Assembly (NCBI GenBank): GCA_002328035.1 | Contig: DCVL01000001.1 | Span: 1 to 64,000, forward strand | Origin: Geobacter sp. UBA2189 | GTDB lineage: Bacteria; Desulfobacterota; Desulfuromonadia; Geobacterales; Pseudopelobacteraceae | Direction: 5' to 3' | Length of the DNA: 64,000 nucleotides | In this document: piece after piece, positions 17,295 to 26,003 of the stretch | Position numbering within the stretch: position 1 is the first letter of the stretch | How the letters are laid out: every line of letters starts with the position of its first letter | Program-made: the position numbers and the translations under genes | Notes under the pieces: model-generated | The model's database searches: none | Told to the model about the DNA's origin: nothing | What the model saw: the letters and a program-made list of their open reading frames with translations, nothing else

Positions 17295-17930
17295 ATGAAT
17301 AAAGGTATTGTTGGTAAAAAGCTGGGAATGACCCAGATCTTTATGGAAGATGGCACACGCGTTCCAGTGACTGTCGTTCAGGCGGGACCATGTACTGTTG
17401 TACAGAAGAAAACAACAAACATTGATGGCTATTCGGCTTTTCAGGTGGGTTTTGAATCGGTTTCTGCTAATAAGACTAACTCTCCAGAGCGTGGTCATTG
17501 TACCAAGGCTGGTAAAGGGGTGTTCCGTTATCTTCGTGAGCTTAAACTTCAAAATGAAGCTGAGTTAAGTGTTGGAGATGAACTAACTGTTGGACAATTT
17601 GTGCCAGGTGATCTGATTGATGTTACAGGAACTAGTATTGGTAAAGGATTTCAAGGTGTTATAAAAAGGCATAACTTTAAGGGTGGGCGTGCATCTCACG
17701 GTTCCCGTTTCCACAGGGCTCCTGGTTCAATTGGCTGTTCAGCAACACCTTCCAGAGTTTTTAAAAACAAGAAGATGCCTGGCCAGATGGGTAACGAGCA
17801 GGTTACTGTTCAACGCCTACAGATAGTCAGAATTGATACCGAACAAAATTTGATGCTGATAAAGGGTGCTATTCCTGGTTCAAAGAACAATCTCGTTATC
17901 ATCAAGGATAGCGTTAAAGCCACCAAGTAA
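17295..17930 (+). CDS. rplC: 50S ribosomal protein L3
   Basis: 211 residues from ATG 17295 (MNKGIVGKKLGMTQIF). Earlier in-frame starts at 17274 (TTG) and 17286 (ATG) are rejected because AGGAT at 17284 is spaced for 17295. The RASHGS and GSIGCSATPSRVF region is the conserved L3 loop that reaches the peptidyl-transferase centre. Confidence 0.96.
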   Translation: MNKGIVGKKLGMTQIFMEDGTRVPVTVVQAGPCTVVQKKTTNIDGYSAFQVGFESVSANKTNSPERGHCTKAGKGVFRYLRELKLQNEAELSVGDELTVGQFVPGDLIDVTGTSIGKGFQGVIKRHNFKGGRASHGSRFHRAPGSIGCSATPSRVFKNKKMPGQMGNEQVTVQRLQIVRIDTEQNLMLIKGAIPGSKNNLVIIKDSVKATK

Positions 17931-17949
17931 AAAGACGGAGTAGTTATAA

Positions 17950-18570
17950 ATGTCAACAATAGCTCTGTATAATATGAATCGTGAAAAGATTGGTGAGGTG
18001 GCACTGAATGATGCAATATTTGGTGTCGAGGTTAAAGAATCTCTGATTCATCAGGCTCTTAAAGTCCAGCTTGCTAATCGCCGCGCTGGAACAGTTAAGA
18101 CAAAAACTCGTGCTGAAGTTTCTGGTGGTGGTAAAAAGCCTTTCAAACAGAAAGGTACTGGAAATGCTAGACAAGGCTGTTCCAGAGCGCCTCAGTATCC
18201 TGGGGGTGGAACTGTTTTCGGGCCGCAGCCTAAAGTGTATAATCTTTCCATAAATAAAAAGGCCAGAAAAGCAGCTTTACGAAGTCTGCTATCTATGCAC
18301 CTTAAGAATGATAAGATTGTAGTTCTTGATCAACTTTCATTTCCTAGAATATCTACTAAAGATTTTTCAGGTTTTATGAAAAAATTTGAACTTAATCGTT
18401 CGCTTATCATAACAGAAGACTCAGCAACAAGTCTTTATCTTTCCAGCAGGAACGTTCCATATGTCAAGATGCTTAAGGCGGATGGCCTGAATGTGTATGA
18501 TATTCTTAAGTATCATAATATCATAATGACTGAAGGTGCAGTCAGGCTTGTTGAAGGAGTATTACAATAA
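17950..18570 (+). CDS. rplD: 50S ribosomal protein L4
   Basis: 206 residues. It has the extended-loop signature with KKPFKQKGTGNARQG near 63-77 and PQYPGGGTVFGP after it. L4 lines the peptide exit tunnel and in E. coli also regulates the S10 operon. Its TAA overlaps the ATG of rplW by one base, indicating translational coupling. Confidence 0.97.
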   Translation: MSTIALYNMNREKIGEVALNDAIFGVEVKESLIHQALKVQLANRRAGTVKTKTRAEVSGGGKKPFKQKGTGNARQGCSRAPQYPGGGTVFGPQPKVYNLSINKKARKAALRSLLSMHLKNDKIVVLDQLSFPRISTKDFSGFMKKFELNRSLIITEDSATSLYLSSRNVPYVKMLKADGLNVYDILKYHNIIMTEGAVRLVEGVLQ

Positions 18571-18854
18571 TGAATATTTATTCAATTATTAAAAAACCTC
18601 ATGTGACTGAGAAAACCTCTCTAGGTACCTCAGCGTCCAATGCGATTACAATCGTTGTTGATCGTGACTCAAACAAGATAGAGATCAAGAAGGCGGTTGA
18701 GTCTCTTTTTAAGGTAGATGTTGTTTCTGTGCGAACTATCAATGTTGCAGGTAAAACTAAGCGCTTTGGTCGTACATATGGAAAGCGTCAGAACTGGAAA
18801 AAAGCGTATGTAACGCTTAAAGAAGGCCAAACCGTAGACTTCTTTGAAGTGTAA
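18570..18854 (+). CDS. rplW: 50S ribosomal protein L23
   Basis: 94 residues with the L23 motif IIKKPHVTEKT at 6-16 and a C-terminal block KRFGRTYGKRQNWKKAYVTL. It lies at the tunnel exit and docks trigger factor and SRP. ATG 18570 shares a base with the rplD stop. Length is typical. Confidence 0.97.
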   Translation: MNIYSIIKKPHVTEKTSLGTSASNAITIVVDRDSNKIEIKKAVESLFKVDVVSVRTINVAGKTKRFGRTYGKRQNWKKAYVTLKEGQTVDFFEV

Positions 18855-18886
18855 CGGACTAATCATTACTGAATCGGGGTTCAGGT

Positions 18887-19711
18887 ATGGCAATAAAGAG
18901 CTACAAACCCACATCTGCTGGGCGCAGACATCAGACCTGCTCGACGTTTGAGGAAATTACCTCAACAACGCCGGAGAAGTCCCTGCTGGTGAAGCTTAAA
19001 AAAACCGGCGGTCGTAACCACTTCGGTCGAGTAACTTCACGTCACCAGGGTGGTGGACATAAACAAAAGTATCGCATCATTGATTTTCGCCGTGACAAGC
19101 GTGGCATTCCTGCCAAGGTTGCAACGATAGAATATGATCCATATCGCAGTGCCAGAATAGCGCTTCTGCATTACCTTGATGGAGAAAAACGATACATCCT
19201 TGCTCCGCATGACCTCAAAGTTGGTGATACAGTATTGAGTGGACCAGAAGCAGATATAAAGCCGGGTAACTCGTTACCTCTTCGTTCAATACCTCTAGGT
19301 ACCATTATTCATAATATTGAGCTTAAGATTGGTAAAGGTGCACAGCTTGCGAGGAGTGCCGGAACCTTTGCTCAGTTGATGTCTAAAGAAGGTAAATATT
19401 CCCAGGTAAAACTTCCATCAGGTGAAGTTCGTATGATTCTTCAGGATTGTTATGCCACTATCGGTCAGGTTGGTAATCTGGATCATGAGAATATTAATCT
19501 CGGTAAGGCAGGCCGCTCACGTTGGTTAGGTAAACGTCCTAAGGTTCGTGGTGTTGCAATGAACCCAGTTGATCACCCTCATGGTGGTGGTGAGGGTAGA
19601 ACATCTGGCGGGCGCCATCCTGTAACACCATGGGGCATCCCGACCAAAGGTTATAAAACTCGTACTAACAAGACTTCTGACAGATTTATTATTAAAAAAC
19701 GTACTAAATAA
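18887..19711 (+). CDS. rplB: 50S ribosomal protein L2
   Basis: 274 residues. Conserved blocks: GGRNHFGRVTSRHQGGGHK near 42-60 and, near the C-terminus, MNPVDHPHGGGEGRT, whose histidine lies close to the peptidyl-transferase centre. L2 is needed for subunit association. It is preceded by rplW and followed by rpsS, the standard S10 order. Confidence 0.98.
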   Translation: MAIKSYKPTSAGRRHQTCSTFEEITSTTPEKSLLVKLKKTGGRNHFGRVTSRHQGGGHKQKYRIIDFRRDKRGIPAKVATIEYDPYRSARIALLHYLDGEKRYILAPHDLKVGDTVLSGPEADIKPGNSLPLRSIPLGTIIHNIELKIGKGAQLARSAGTFAQLMSKEGKYSQVKLPSGEVRMILQDCYATIGQVGNLDHENINLGKAGRSRWLGKRPKVRGVAMNPVDHPHGGGEGRTSGGRHPVTPWGIPTKGYKTRTNKTSDRFIIKKRTK

Positions 19712-19734
19712 TCGGATGAGAGGCTAGCTCCACT

Positions 19735-20013
19735 ATGGCACGCTCGATAAAAAAAGGTCCTTTTGTTGATGGTCATCTAATGAAGAAAGTAGAGACCGAG
19801 GGCGCAAACGCAAAAAAAATAATCAAGACATGGTCTCGTCGTTCTACCATTACACCTGAGTTTATTGGTGTTTCGTTTGCTGTACATAATGGTAAGAAAT
19901 TTATTCCTGTCTTTGTTACAGAGAACATGGTTGGACACAAATTAGGAGAATTTTCTCCTACAAGGACATTCCACGGCCATGCTGCTGATAAAAAGAGTAA
20001 GGTTAAGAAGTAA
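19735..20013 (+). CDS. rpsS: 30S ribosomal protein S19
   Basis: 92 residues starting MARSIKKGPFVDGHL, with the conserved GHKLGEFSPTRTFHGH block near 69-84. S19 is in the head of the small subunit with S13. Length is normal and no anomaly is seen. Confidence 0.97.
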   Translation: MARSIKKGPFVDGHLMKKVETEGANAKKIIKTWSRRSTITPEFIGVSFAVHNGKKFIPVFVTENMVGHKLGEFSPTRTFHGHAADKKSKVKK

Positions 20014-20029
20014 TTAAGGAGTGATTCGA

Positions 20030-20371
20030 ATGGAATCCAGTGCAAAATTGACATTAGCACGTCTATCTCCGCGCAAGACTCGCACAGTGGTAGATCTTGT
20101 GAGGGGGAAAGCAATTCAGGATGCGCTTAATACCCTGAAATTTCTTCCGAACCCTTCAGCGCAGATCATTCTTAAGCTTTTAAAATCAGCAGTTGCTAAT
20201 GCTGAACAAAAGGGCTTGAATGATGTTGACAGGCTGTTTGTTAAAACGATCTATGTTGACGGTGGTTCTGTACTTAAGCGTTTTGTACCGCGTGCAATGG
20301 GGCGTGCAAGCAAGATTCGCAAACCGACAAGCCATATTTCTGTGGTTTTGTCTGACACGAAAACAAGATAG
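20030..20371 (+). CDS. rplV: 50S ribosomal protein L22
   Basis: 113 residues from ATG 20030. An in-frame GTG at 20021 overlaps the AAGGAG ribosome binding site (about 20017-20021) and is rejected. Features: LARLSPRKTRTVVDLVRGK near the N-terminus, and the C-terminal RAMGRASKIRKPTSH hairpin that lines the exit tunnel, the macrolide-resistance region of the family. Confidence 0.95.
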   Translation: MESSAKLTLARLSPRKTRTVVDLVRGKAIQDALNTLKFLPNPSAQIILKLLKSAVANAEQKGLNDVDRLFVKTIYVDGGSVLKRFVPRAMGRASKIRKPTSHISVVLSDTKTR

Positions 20372-20386
20372 GTTGGAGGTGTAGTC

Positions 20387-21019
20387 TTGGGACAAAAAGT
20401 TAATCCGATAGGTTTCAGGCTTGGAGTTATCAAAACTTGGGACTCTAAGTGGTATGCTGAGGCTGATTATGCTAAAAACCTCCACGAGGATCTTAAGATT
20501 CGGCAGTTTTTGAAGAAGAGACTTTATACTGCGGGAATATCGAAAATCGAGATAGAACGAGCTGCCAATAAGACAAAGATAAATATACACGCAGCCCGCC
20601 CAGGTCTGATAATTGGTAAAAAAGGTGCAGAAGTAGAGCTCCTTAAAAAGGATTTGGCTGCCATAACCTCAAAAGAGGTGTTTATTAACATCAATGAGGT
20701 ACGTAAGCCGGAACTTGATGCCCAATTGGTAGCTGAGAATGTAGCTCTTCAGCTTGAACGTCGGATTGCATTCCGCCGTGCAATGAAAAAGAGTGTAACA
20801 TCTTCTCTCAAATTCGGTGCTAAGGGTATTCGTATCACATGCTCAGGTCGACTAGGTGGTGCTGAAATGTCTCGTACAGAGTGGTATCGCGAAGGCAGAG
20901 TACCACTGCACACCTTAAGAGCTGATATTGATTACGGATTTGCCGAGGCCAAGACTACCTATGGAATCATTGGTGTAAAGGTTCTTATCTTTAAGGGTGA
21001 AGTCCTGCCAGGACAATAA
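20387..21019 (+). CDS. rpsC: 30S ribosomal protein S3
   Basis: 210 residues from TTG 20387, behind GGAGG, encoding GQKVNPIGFRLG after the start. The KH domain has RPGLIIGKKGAEVE near 68-81. The C-terminal domain includes GRLGGAEMSRTEWYREGRVPL. S3 lines the mRNA entry channel. TTG is the only sensible start because G-Q-K-V-N-P follows immediately. Confidence 0.97.
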   Translation: MGQKVNPIGFRLGVIKTWDSKWYAEADYAKNLHEDLKIRQFLKKRLYTAGISKIEIERAANKTKINIHAARPGLIIGKKGAEVELLKKDLAAITSKEVFININEVRKPELDAQLVAENVALQLERRIAFRRAMKKSVTSSLKFGAKGIRITCSGRLGGAEMSRTEWYREGRVPLHTLRADIDYGFAEAKTTYGIIGVKVLIFKGEVLPGQ

Positions 21020-21037
21020 GCTTCAGGAGCAGATCAA

Positions 21038-21460
21038 ATGTTAATGCCGAAAAGGGTTAAGCATAGAAAACAGATGAAAGGCAGGATGACTGGTGCAGCC
21101 TGTCGCCGAATTGAGATCTCGTATGGTGAGTTCGCTCTTCAGGCAACTGAATGTGGCTGGGTTGATTCTCGTCAGATTGAAGCGGCTCGTATTGCAATGA
21201 CCCGCTATATAAAAAGGGGTGGAAAGATCTGGATTCGCATGTTTCCAGACAAGCCATTGACCGCAAAGCCTGCTGAAACCCGTATGGGTAAGGGTAAAGG
21301 TTCCCCAGATTCGTGGGTTTGCGTTGTTAAACCAGGTATGGTTTTGTATGAGATGGAAGGTATTACTGAGGAAACAGCACGCGAAGCTTTCAGGCTTGCT
21401 GCCCATAAGCTGCCCATTTCTACTAAATTCATTTCCAGAGGTACGCAAAATGAAGGCTAA
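21038..21460 (+). CDS. rplP: 50S ribosomal protein L16
   Basis: 140 residues. ATG 21038 is chosen because AGGAG at 21025 is eight bases away; ATG 21044 is the alternative. It has the L16 block MPKRVKHRKQMKGRM and the loop PETRMGKGKGSPDSWV-like segment near 77-92. It organises the A-site region. It overlaps the start of rpmC by 11 bases. Confidence 0.97.
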   Translation: MLMPKRVKHRKQMKGRMTGAACRRIEISYGEFALQATECGWVDSRQIEAARIAMTRYIKRGGKIWIRMFPDKPLTAKPAETRMGKGKGSPDSWVCVVKPGMVLYEMEGITEETAREAFRLAAHKLPISTKFISRGTQNEG

Positions 21461-21638
21461 TGATATACGTAAAATGGCTGAAGGTGAATTGAAGCAGAAG
21501 CGGGATGCCTTAAAACAGGAGTTTTTTAATCTGAAGTTTCAATTAAATACAGGGCGCCTAGAAAATACCGGAAAACTTGGCGCGATTCGCCGCGATATTG
21601 CACGAATCAATACCATCCTTACAGAAAGCAGGGGTTAG
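21450..21638 (+). CDS. rpmC: 50S ribosomal protein L29
   Basis: 62 residues starting MKANDIRKMAEGEL at ATG 21450, inside the end of rplP. It forms two antiparallel helices and ends with the usual RRDIARINTILTE. L29 lies beside L23 at the tunnel exit. The much longer upstream open frame lies over rplP and is not used. Confidence 0.96.
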   Translation: MKANDIRKMAEGELKQKRDALKQEFFNLKFQLNTGRLENTGKLGAIRRDIARINTILTESRG

Positions 21639-21645
21639 GACTGTC

Positions 21646-21903
21646 ATGGGTGAGCATGGACACAGACGGACTCAGACCGGCGTTGTTGTCAGTGATAAAA
21701 TGGAGAAGACGGTAGTTGTCAGGGTTGATCGTCTCGTCAAGCACTCTCTGTATAACAAGTATATTAAGAGAAGTGTGAAATATAAGGTACATGACGAGCA
21801 AAACAGTTGTAAAGCAGGGGACAAGGTACAGATTGTTGAGTGCCGTCCACTTAGTAAAGACAAGCGCTGGGCCTTGCGCCAGATTCTTGAGAGCGCTGTA
21901 TAG
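21646..21903 (+). CDS. rpsQ: 30S ribosomal protein S17
   Basis: 85 residues from ATG 21646 (MGEHGHRRTQTG), seven bases after the rpmC stop. The conserved OB-fold block VVVSDKMEKTVVVRV and the RPLSKDKRW motif identify S17, an early-binding small-subunit protein. Upstream in-frame codons lie within rpmC and have no ribosome binding site. Confidence 0.96.
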   Translation: MGEHGHRRTQTGVVVSDKMEKTVVVRVDRLVKHSLYNKYIKRSVKYKVHDEQNSCKAGDKVQIVECRPLSKDKRWALRQILESAV

Positions 21904-21930
21904 CAGCAGCCCCCCAGAGAGGATACGAGC

Positions 21931-22299
21931 ATGATTCAGATGCAAACCATACTTGACGTAGCTGATAACTCTGGTGCAAAAAAACTTTTTTGCATCAAGG
22001 TACTTGGTGGGTCCAAACGTAAATATGCAGGAGTTGGTGACATAGTTGTCTGTTCAGTGCGTGAGGCACTGCCAAATTCCAAGGTTAAAAAGGGTGATGT
22101 TGTAAAGGCAGTTATTGTAAGGACTGCTAAAGAACTTGGCCGAGCAGATGGTTCTTACATCCGTTTTGATAACAATTCAGGTGTTGTTATTAACAATGCA
22201 AAAGAACCTGTGGGAACACGTATCTTCGGACCTGTTGCACGTGAGCTTAGGGCTAAGAAGTATATGAAAATCATCTCCCTTGCCCCTGAAGTACTTTAA
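21931..22299 (+). CDS. rplN: 50S ribosomal protein L14
   Basis: 122 residues, MIQMQTILDVADNSGAK at the N-terminus, with the GTRIFGPVARELR block near 97-109. L14 contacts the small subunit. ATG 21931 follows AGAGGAT. Ordinary length and position at the start of the spc block. Confidence 0.98.
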   Translation: MIQMQTILDVADNSGAKKLFCIKVLGGSKRKYAGVGDIVVCSVREALPNSKVKKGDVVKAVIVRTAKELGRADGSYIRFDNNSGVVINNAKEPVGTRIFGPVARELRAKKYMKIISLAPEVL

Positions 22300-22320
22300 C
22301 GGAAAACTGGAGAAACAGTG

Positions 22321-22647
22321 ATGCAAACGAAAAAATATCACGTAGCCAAAGGCGATACAGTTATGGTTGTCGCTGGCAAGGAAAAGACCAAGACTGGTAA
22401 GATTCTTCAGGTTCTTCCTAAAAAGGATGCTGTGATTGTAGAAGGGCTTAACCTTGTAAAACGCCATGTTAAGGCTCGCGGTAATGAAGCTGGTGGAATT
22501 ACGCAAAAAGAAGCTGCTTTGCATGTTTCTAATGTACAACTCTACTGCACCAAGTGTGTAAAACCTGTCCGTACTAGAGTTAAGTTGTTGGAAAATGGTG
22601 AAAAGCAACGCGTCTGCGTAAAATGTGGTAGCTCTCTGGAGAATTGA
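22321..22647 (+). CDS. rplX: 50S ribosomal protein L24
   Basis: 108 residues from ATG 22321; the GTG three bases earlier is too close to CTGGAGA. The KOW motif is KGDTVMVVAGKEKTKTGKI. The C-terminal tail has two CxxC pairs (CTKC and CVKC), a zinc-ribbon type L24 that E. coli L24 lacks. L24 begins large-subunit assembly. Confidence 0.96.
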   Translation: MQTKKYHVAKGDTVMVVAGKEKTKTGKILQVLPKKDAVIVEGLNLVKRHVKARGNEAGGITQKEAALHVSNVQLYCTKCVKPVRTRVKLLENGEKQRVCVKCGSSLEN

Positions 22648-22665
22648 TTGGGAGGAATCTAGGCG

Positions 22666-23205
22666 ATGGCCAGATTGAAAGAAGTATATCAGAACGAAGT
22701 AATGCAAAAGCTGCGTACTGAGTTCAATTATAAAAATGTTATGGAAGTGCCCAAGCTCGAGAAGATTGTCGTGAATATGGGACTTGGCGAAGCAATCCAG
22801 AATGTAAAAATTCTAGATTCTGCATCTGTTGAGCTTGCAAAGATTACGGGGCAGAAGGCTGTAATTACCAAAGCAAAAAAATCAATAGCCACTTTCAAGC
22901 TTCGTGAGGGTATGCCTATTGGATGTATGGTAACTTTGCGTCGTGACCGTATGTATGAATTTCTTGATCGCCTTTTAAACATCTCCCTCGCCAGGGTTAG
23001 GGACTTTAAAGGCGTCTCCGGAAAAGCCTTTGATGGTCAGGGTAATTATACTCTTGGAATTAAGGAACAACTTATTTTCCCTGAGATTAATTATGATGAG
23101 ATTGATAAGATCAAAGGCATGAATATCACTATAGTCACATCAGCAAAAAATGATGAAGAAGGCAAAGCCCTGTTGAAGCATATGGGTATGCCATTTAGAA
23201 ATTAA
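22666..23205 (+). CDS. rplE: 50S ribosomal protein L5
   Basis: 179 residues with EVPKLEKIVVNMGLGEA near 27-43 and the C-terminal MNITIVTSAKNDEEGKALL. L5 binds 5S rRNA with L18 in the central protuberance. GGGAGG precedes ATG 22666. Full length. Confidence 0.98.
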   Translation: MARLKEVYQNEVMQKLRTEFNYKNVMEVPKLEKIVVNMGLGEAIQNVKILDSASVELAKITGQKAVITKAKKSIATFKLREGMPIGCMVTLRRDRMYEFLDRLLNISLARVRDFKGVSGKAFDGQGNYTLGIKEQLIFPEINYDEIDKIKGMNITIVTSAKNDEEGKALLKHMGMPFRN

Positions 23206-23233
23206 GTAGAACGTAAGTTAACGGGAGGATTCA

Positions 23234-23419
23234 GTGGCAAAAGTCTCGATGATTAATAAATCGCAGCGTACGCCTAAGTTCAAGGTTCGTCAGCATAACC
23301 GCTGTCCGGTCTGTGGACGTCCCAGGGCCTTTTATAGGAAGTTTCAGATGTGCCGTATCTGTCTGCGAAAATATGCTTCCGCCGGTCAGATCCCCGGTGT
23401 TATCAAGTCAAGCTGGTAA
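23234..23419 (+). CDS. rpsN: 30S ribosomal protein S14, zinc-binding (type Z)
   Basis: 61 residues from GTG 23234, behind GGGAGGAT. The compact type with the zinc motif C-P-V-C and C-R-I-C around GRPRAFYRKFQM. It assembles late into the head of the small subunit. The short zinc form replaces the roughly 100-residue zinc-free S14 of E. coli. Confidence 0.97.
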   Translation: MAKVSMINKSQRTPKFKVRQHNRCPVCGRPRAFYRKFQMCRICLRKYASAGQIPGVIKSSW

Positions 23420-23449
23420 TACTGTATAATAACAGAGGAGTGCGTTTCG

Positions 23450-23848
23450 ATGTCAATGACTGATCCTATTGCCGATATGTTAACCAGAATTCGTAATGCG
23501 AATATGGTTAAACTTCAAAAGGTAGATATTCCGTCTTCAAACGTTAAGGTGAATATAGCCCAGGTTTTGAAGCAGGAAGGCTACATTAAAAATTATAAGG
23601 TTATTGCTGATAACCGTCAGGGTATATTGAGAATTTACCTCAAGTTCATTGATGAAAAAGATCCGGTGATAAATGAGATTAAAAGGATAAGTAAACCAGG
23701 TAGTCGTTCATATGTGAATTCTGAATCTATCCCAACTGTAAAAAACTCACTTGGTATAGCTATTCTTTCTACATCAAAGGGTATCATGACTGACGCTGCT
23801 GCTCGTCAAGCCGGTATTGGCGGCGAACTGATCTGCACTGTCTGGTAA
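23450..23848 (+). CDS. rpsH: 30S ribosomal protein S8
   Basis: 132 residues, MSMTDPIADMLTRIRNAN at the start and the C-terminal GIAILSTSKGIMTD block near 102-115. S8 binds the central domain of 16S rRNA and in E. coli represses the spc operon. ATG 23450 is preceded by GAGGAG. No anomaly. Confidence 0.98.
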   Translation: MSMTDPIADMLTRIRNANMVKLQKVDIPSSNVKVNIAQVLKQEGYIKNYKVIADNRQGILRIYLKFIDEKDPVINEIKRISKPGSRSYVNSESIPTVKNSLGIAILSTSKGIMTDAAARQAGIGGELICTVW

Positions 23849-23881
23849 TTAGGCAGCATCTGTTTAAAAGGAGCCATAAAA

Positions 23882-24421
23882 ATGTCACGAATCGGGAAAT
23901 TACCGATTGAACTACCTACAGGGGTCTCAGTGACTCTGACAGATTCAATCCTGACTGTTAAAGGCCCAAAGGGTGAACTGACTCGCACGATCATGCCTGA
24001 AGTCGAGCTTAGTATAGCAGAAGGCAAGATAAGTGTTGTTCGGCCCGATGATTCAATTAAAGCCCGCTCGGCTCATGGTCTGACTAGAACTCTTGTTAAT
24101 AATATGGTTCTCGGGGTTACAGCAGGTTATCAGACTGACCTTGAAATTAACGGTGTAGGATACAGAGCTGAGGTGAAGGGCAGTGACCTTGTATTAAGCC
24201 TCGGTTATTCGCATCCTGTTGTTTTCCCGCTCCCGAGTGGAATTGCTGTGGATGTTGAGAAAATGACCAAGCTTTCGGTTAAAGGTATTGATAAGGAACT
24301 GGTTGGACAGACTGCTGCCAAGATTCGTTCCTTCCGTGGACCTGAACCATACAAAGGTAAGGGTATTAAATATGCCACCGAAACCATTTTACGCAAGGCC
24401 GGTAAAACTGGTAAAAAATAG
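23882..24421 (+). CDS. rplF: 50S ribosomal protein L6
   Basis: 179 residues made of two similar domains, beginning MSRIGKLPIELPTGV and ending with PEPYKGKGIKYATE near 157-170, the family signature. L6 lies next to the factor-binding site. AAAGGAG lies upstream of ATG 23882. Confidence 0.98.
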   Translation: MSRIGKLPIELPTGVSVTLTDSILTVKGPKGELTRTIMPEVELSIAEGKISVVRPDDSIKARSAHGLTRTLVNNMVLGVTAGYQTDLEINGVGYRAEVKGSDLVLSLGYSHPVVFPLPSGIAVDVEKMTKLSVKGIDKELVGQTAAKIRSFRGPEPYKGKGIKYATETILRKAGKTGKK

Positions 24422-24450
24422 GAACCTGTAACAAGGTAAGGAGCAATTCC

Positions 24451-24819
24451 GTGGGAAAGACATCACAAAAAACAATTACGCGTCTTAAGCGTCAGGTAAG
24501 AGTTCGTAAGAAGGTTAAAGGTACTTCTGCCAGACCTAGATTGAATGTCTTTAAAAGCGCAAATCATATTTATGCACAATTGATTGATGACGTTGAAGGT
24601 GTGACCCTTTTGGCTACCTCAACCTGTACTGAAGGAATCTGTCCTGCGGGTTCTCATACAGGCAACAAGATTGCAGCCGCTGCAGTGGGGGCAGCCATAG
24701 CAAAGATAGCGTTGCAGAAAGATATACGCTCAGTTGTGTTTGATCGTAACGGCTTTCTTTATCATGGCCGTATTCAAGCACTTGCAGACGCGGCTAGAGA
24801 AGCCGGTCTTGAATTTTAA
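24451..24819 (+). CDS. rplR: 50S ribosomal protein L18
   Basis: 122 residues from GTG 24451 behind AAGGAG. Conserved features: RPRLNVFKSANHIYAQLIDD near 28-47 and the C-terminal VFDRNGFLYHGRIQALADAARE. L18 binds 5S rRNA with L5. Typical length. Confidence 0.97.
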   Translation: MGKTSQKTITRLKRQVRVRKKVKGTSARPRLNVFKSANHIYAQLIDDVEGVTLLATSTCTEGICPAGSHTGNKIAAAAVGAAIAKIALQKDIRSVVFDRNGFLYHGRIQALADAAREAGLEF

Positions 24820-24846
24820 GTTTTCACTCTCCCGGGGAGGTTGGTA

Positions 24847-25335
24847 GTGAGCAGAATTATTGCGAACGATTTGAACCTTATTGACAGGGTTGTCCACATT
24901 AGCCGTGTTGCAAAGGTTGTTAAAGGTGGCCGTCGCTTCAGTTTTTCAGCCTTAGTTGTTGTTGGTGATTCCAGTGGTCATGTGGGTTATGGCCTCGGTA
25001 AAGCTAATGAAGTCCCAGAGGCTATTCGCAAAGGTGTTGAACAGGCAAAAAAGAATCTGATTAAAGTACCTGTGACCCTTAATCAGTCTATTCCATATGA
25101 AATTATCGGTCGCTTTGGAGCTGGCAAGATATTAATGAAGCCAGCTTCTCCTGGTACAGGTGTTATTGCCGGAGGCGCAGCAAGAGCTATTTTTGAAGCT
25201 GCCGGAATTAGTAATATTCTTTCCAAGTGTCTTGGCACAAACAATCCTCATAACGTTGTTAAGGCTGCTTTTGAAGGTCTTCGCCTATTAAAAACACCAG
25301 AAGATTTAATTGCGCGTCGTGGTCTGACTGATTAA
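24847..25335 (+). CDS. rpsE: 30S ribosomal protein S5
   Basis: 162 residues from GTG 24847. GGGGAGG ends at 24840, six bases before it, which excludes the abutting TTG at 24841. The RNA-binding N-terminal domain has VVKGGRRFSFSALVVVGD, and the C-terminal half contains PASPGTGVIAGG. S5 affects decoding fidelity and mRNA unwinding at the entry channel. Confidence 0.96.
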   Translation: MSRIIANDLNLIDRVVHISRVAKVVKGGRRFSFSALVVVGDSSGHVGYGLGKANEVPEAIRKGVEQAKKNLIKVPVTLNQSIPYEIIGRFGAGKILMKPASPGTGVIAGGAARAIFEAAGISNILSKCLGTNNPHNVVKAAFEGLRLLKTPEDLIARRGLTD

Positions 25336-25373
25336 AACCTGATATAAGCTATCTCGAAGAAGGAACTGATACC

Positions 25374-25541
25374 ATGTTGGAAATTACGCTAATAAAAAGC
25401 ATTATTGGTACGACCCAAAAACAACGTGCTGTTGTTCGTGGACTAGGTCTTCGTCATTTAAATCATACGGTTGTTTTACAGGACAATCCTGTAACCCACG
25501 GGATGATTAAAAAGATAAGTCATATGCTGAAGGTTAAGTAG
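25374..25541 (+). CDS. rpmD: 50S ribosomal protein L30
   Basis: 55 residues, MLEITLIKSIIGTTQKQ..., with the L30 motif VVRGLGLRHLNHTVVLQDNP. ATG 25374 is preceded by GAAGGAAC. It sits in the standard rpsE-rpmD-rplO order. The ferredoxin-like fold and length match bacterial L30. Confidence 0.95.
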   Translation: MLEITLIKSIIGTTQKQRAVVRGLGLRHLNHTVVLQDNPVTHGMIKKISHMLKVK

Positions 25542-25556
25542 AGAATGGAGATTCAG

Positions 25557-26003
25557 ATGCAATTAAACACCCTGCGACCTGCATTAGGGTCAACAAAAAA
25601 TAGAAAGCGAATTGGACGCGGAATTGGCTCTGGGCATGGTAAGACTGCTACGAAAGGCCACAAGGGACAAAAAGCCCGTTCAGGAGGCAGCATAAAACCC
25701 GGTTTTGAGGGTGGTCAGATGCCTTTGCAGCGTCGCCTTCCAAAGCGTGGTTTTCGTCCTCTGGATCGTAACGAATATGTTGTTATAAATCTTCAACAAC
25801 TTGAAATATTTGAACCCGGTTCATTGGTTGATCGGGAGCTCATGGATTCACGTGGTATATTGAAGAAATCAGCACTACCTGTTAAGGTTCTTGGTAATGG
25901 TGATATTACTAAGTCACTTGTCATAAAAGCTGATAAATTCAGTAAAGCTGCAGTATTAAAGATTCAGGCTGCTGGTGGAACAGTAGAGGTTATAGGAGAG
26001 TGA
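25557..26003 (+). CDS. rplO: 50S ribosomal protein L15
   Basis: 148 residues from ATG 25557 (MQLNTLRPALGS). An ATG at 25545 overlaps the GGAG ribosome binding site and is rejected. The Gly/Lys-rich N-terminus RGIGSGHGKTATKGHKGQKA and FEGGQMPLQRRLPKRG identify L15. Its TGA overlaps the GTG of secY by four bases. Confidence 0.96.
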   Translation: MQLNTLRPALGSTKNRKRIGRGIGSGHGKTATKGHKGQKARSGGSIKPGFEGGQMPLQRRLPKRGFRPLDRNEYVVINLQQLEIFEPGSLVDRELMDSRGILKKSALPVKVLGNGDITKSLVIKADKFSKAAVLKIQAAGGTVEVIGE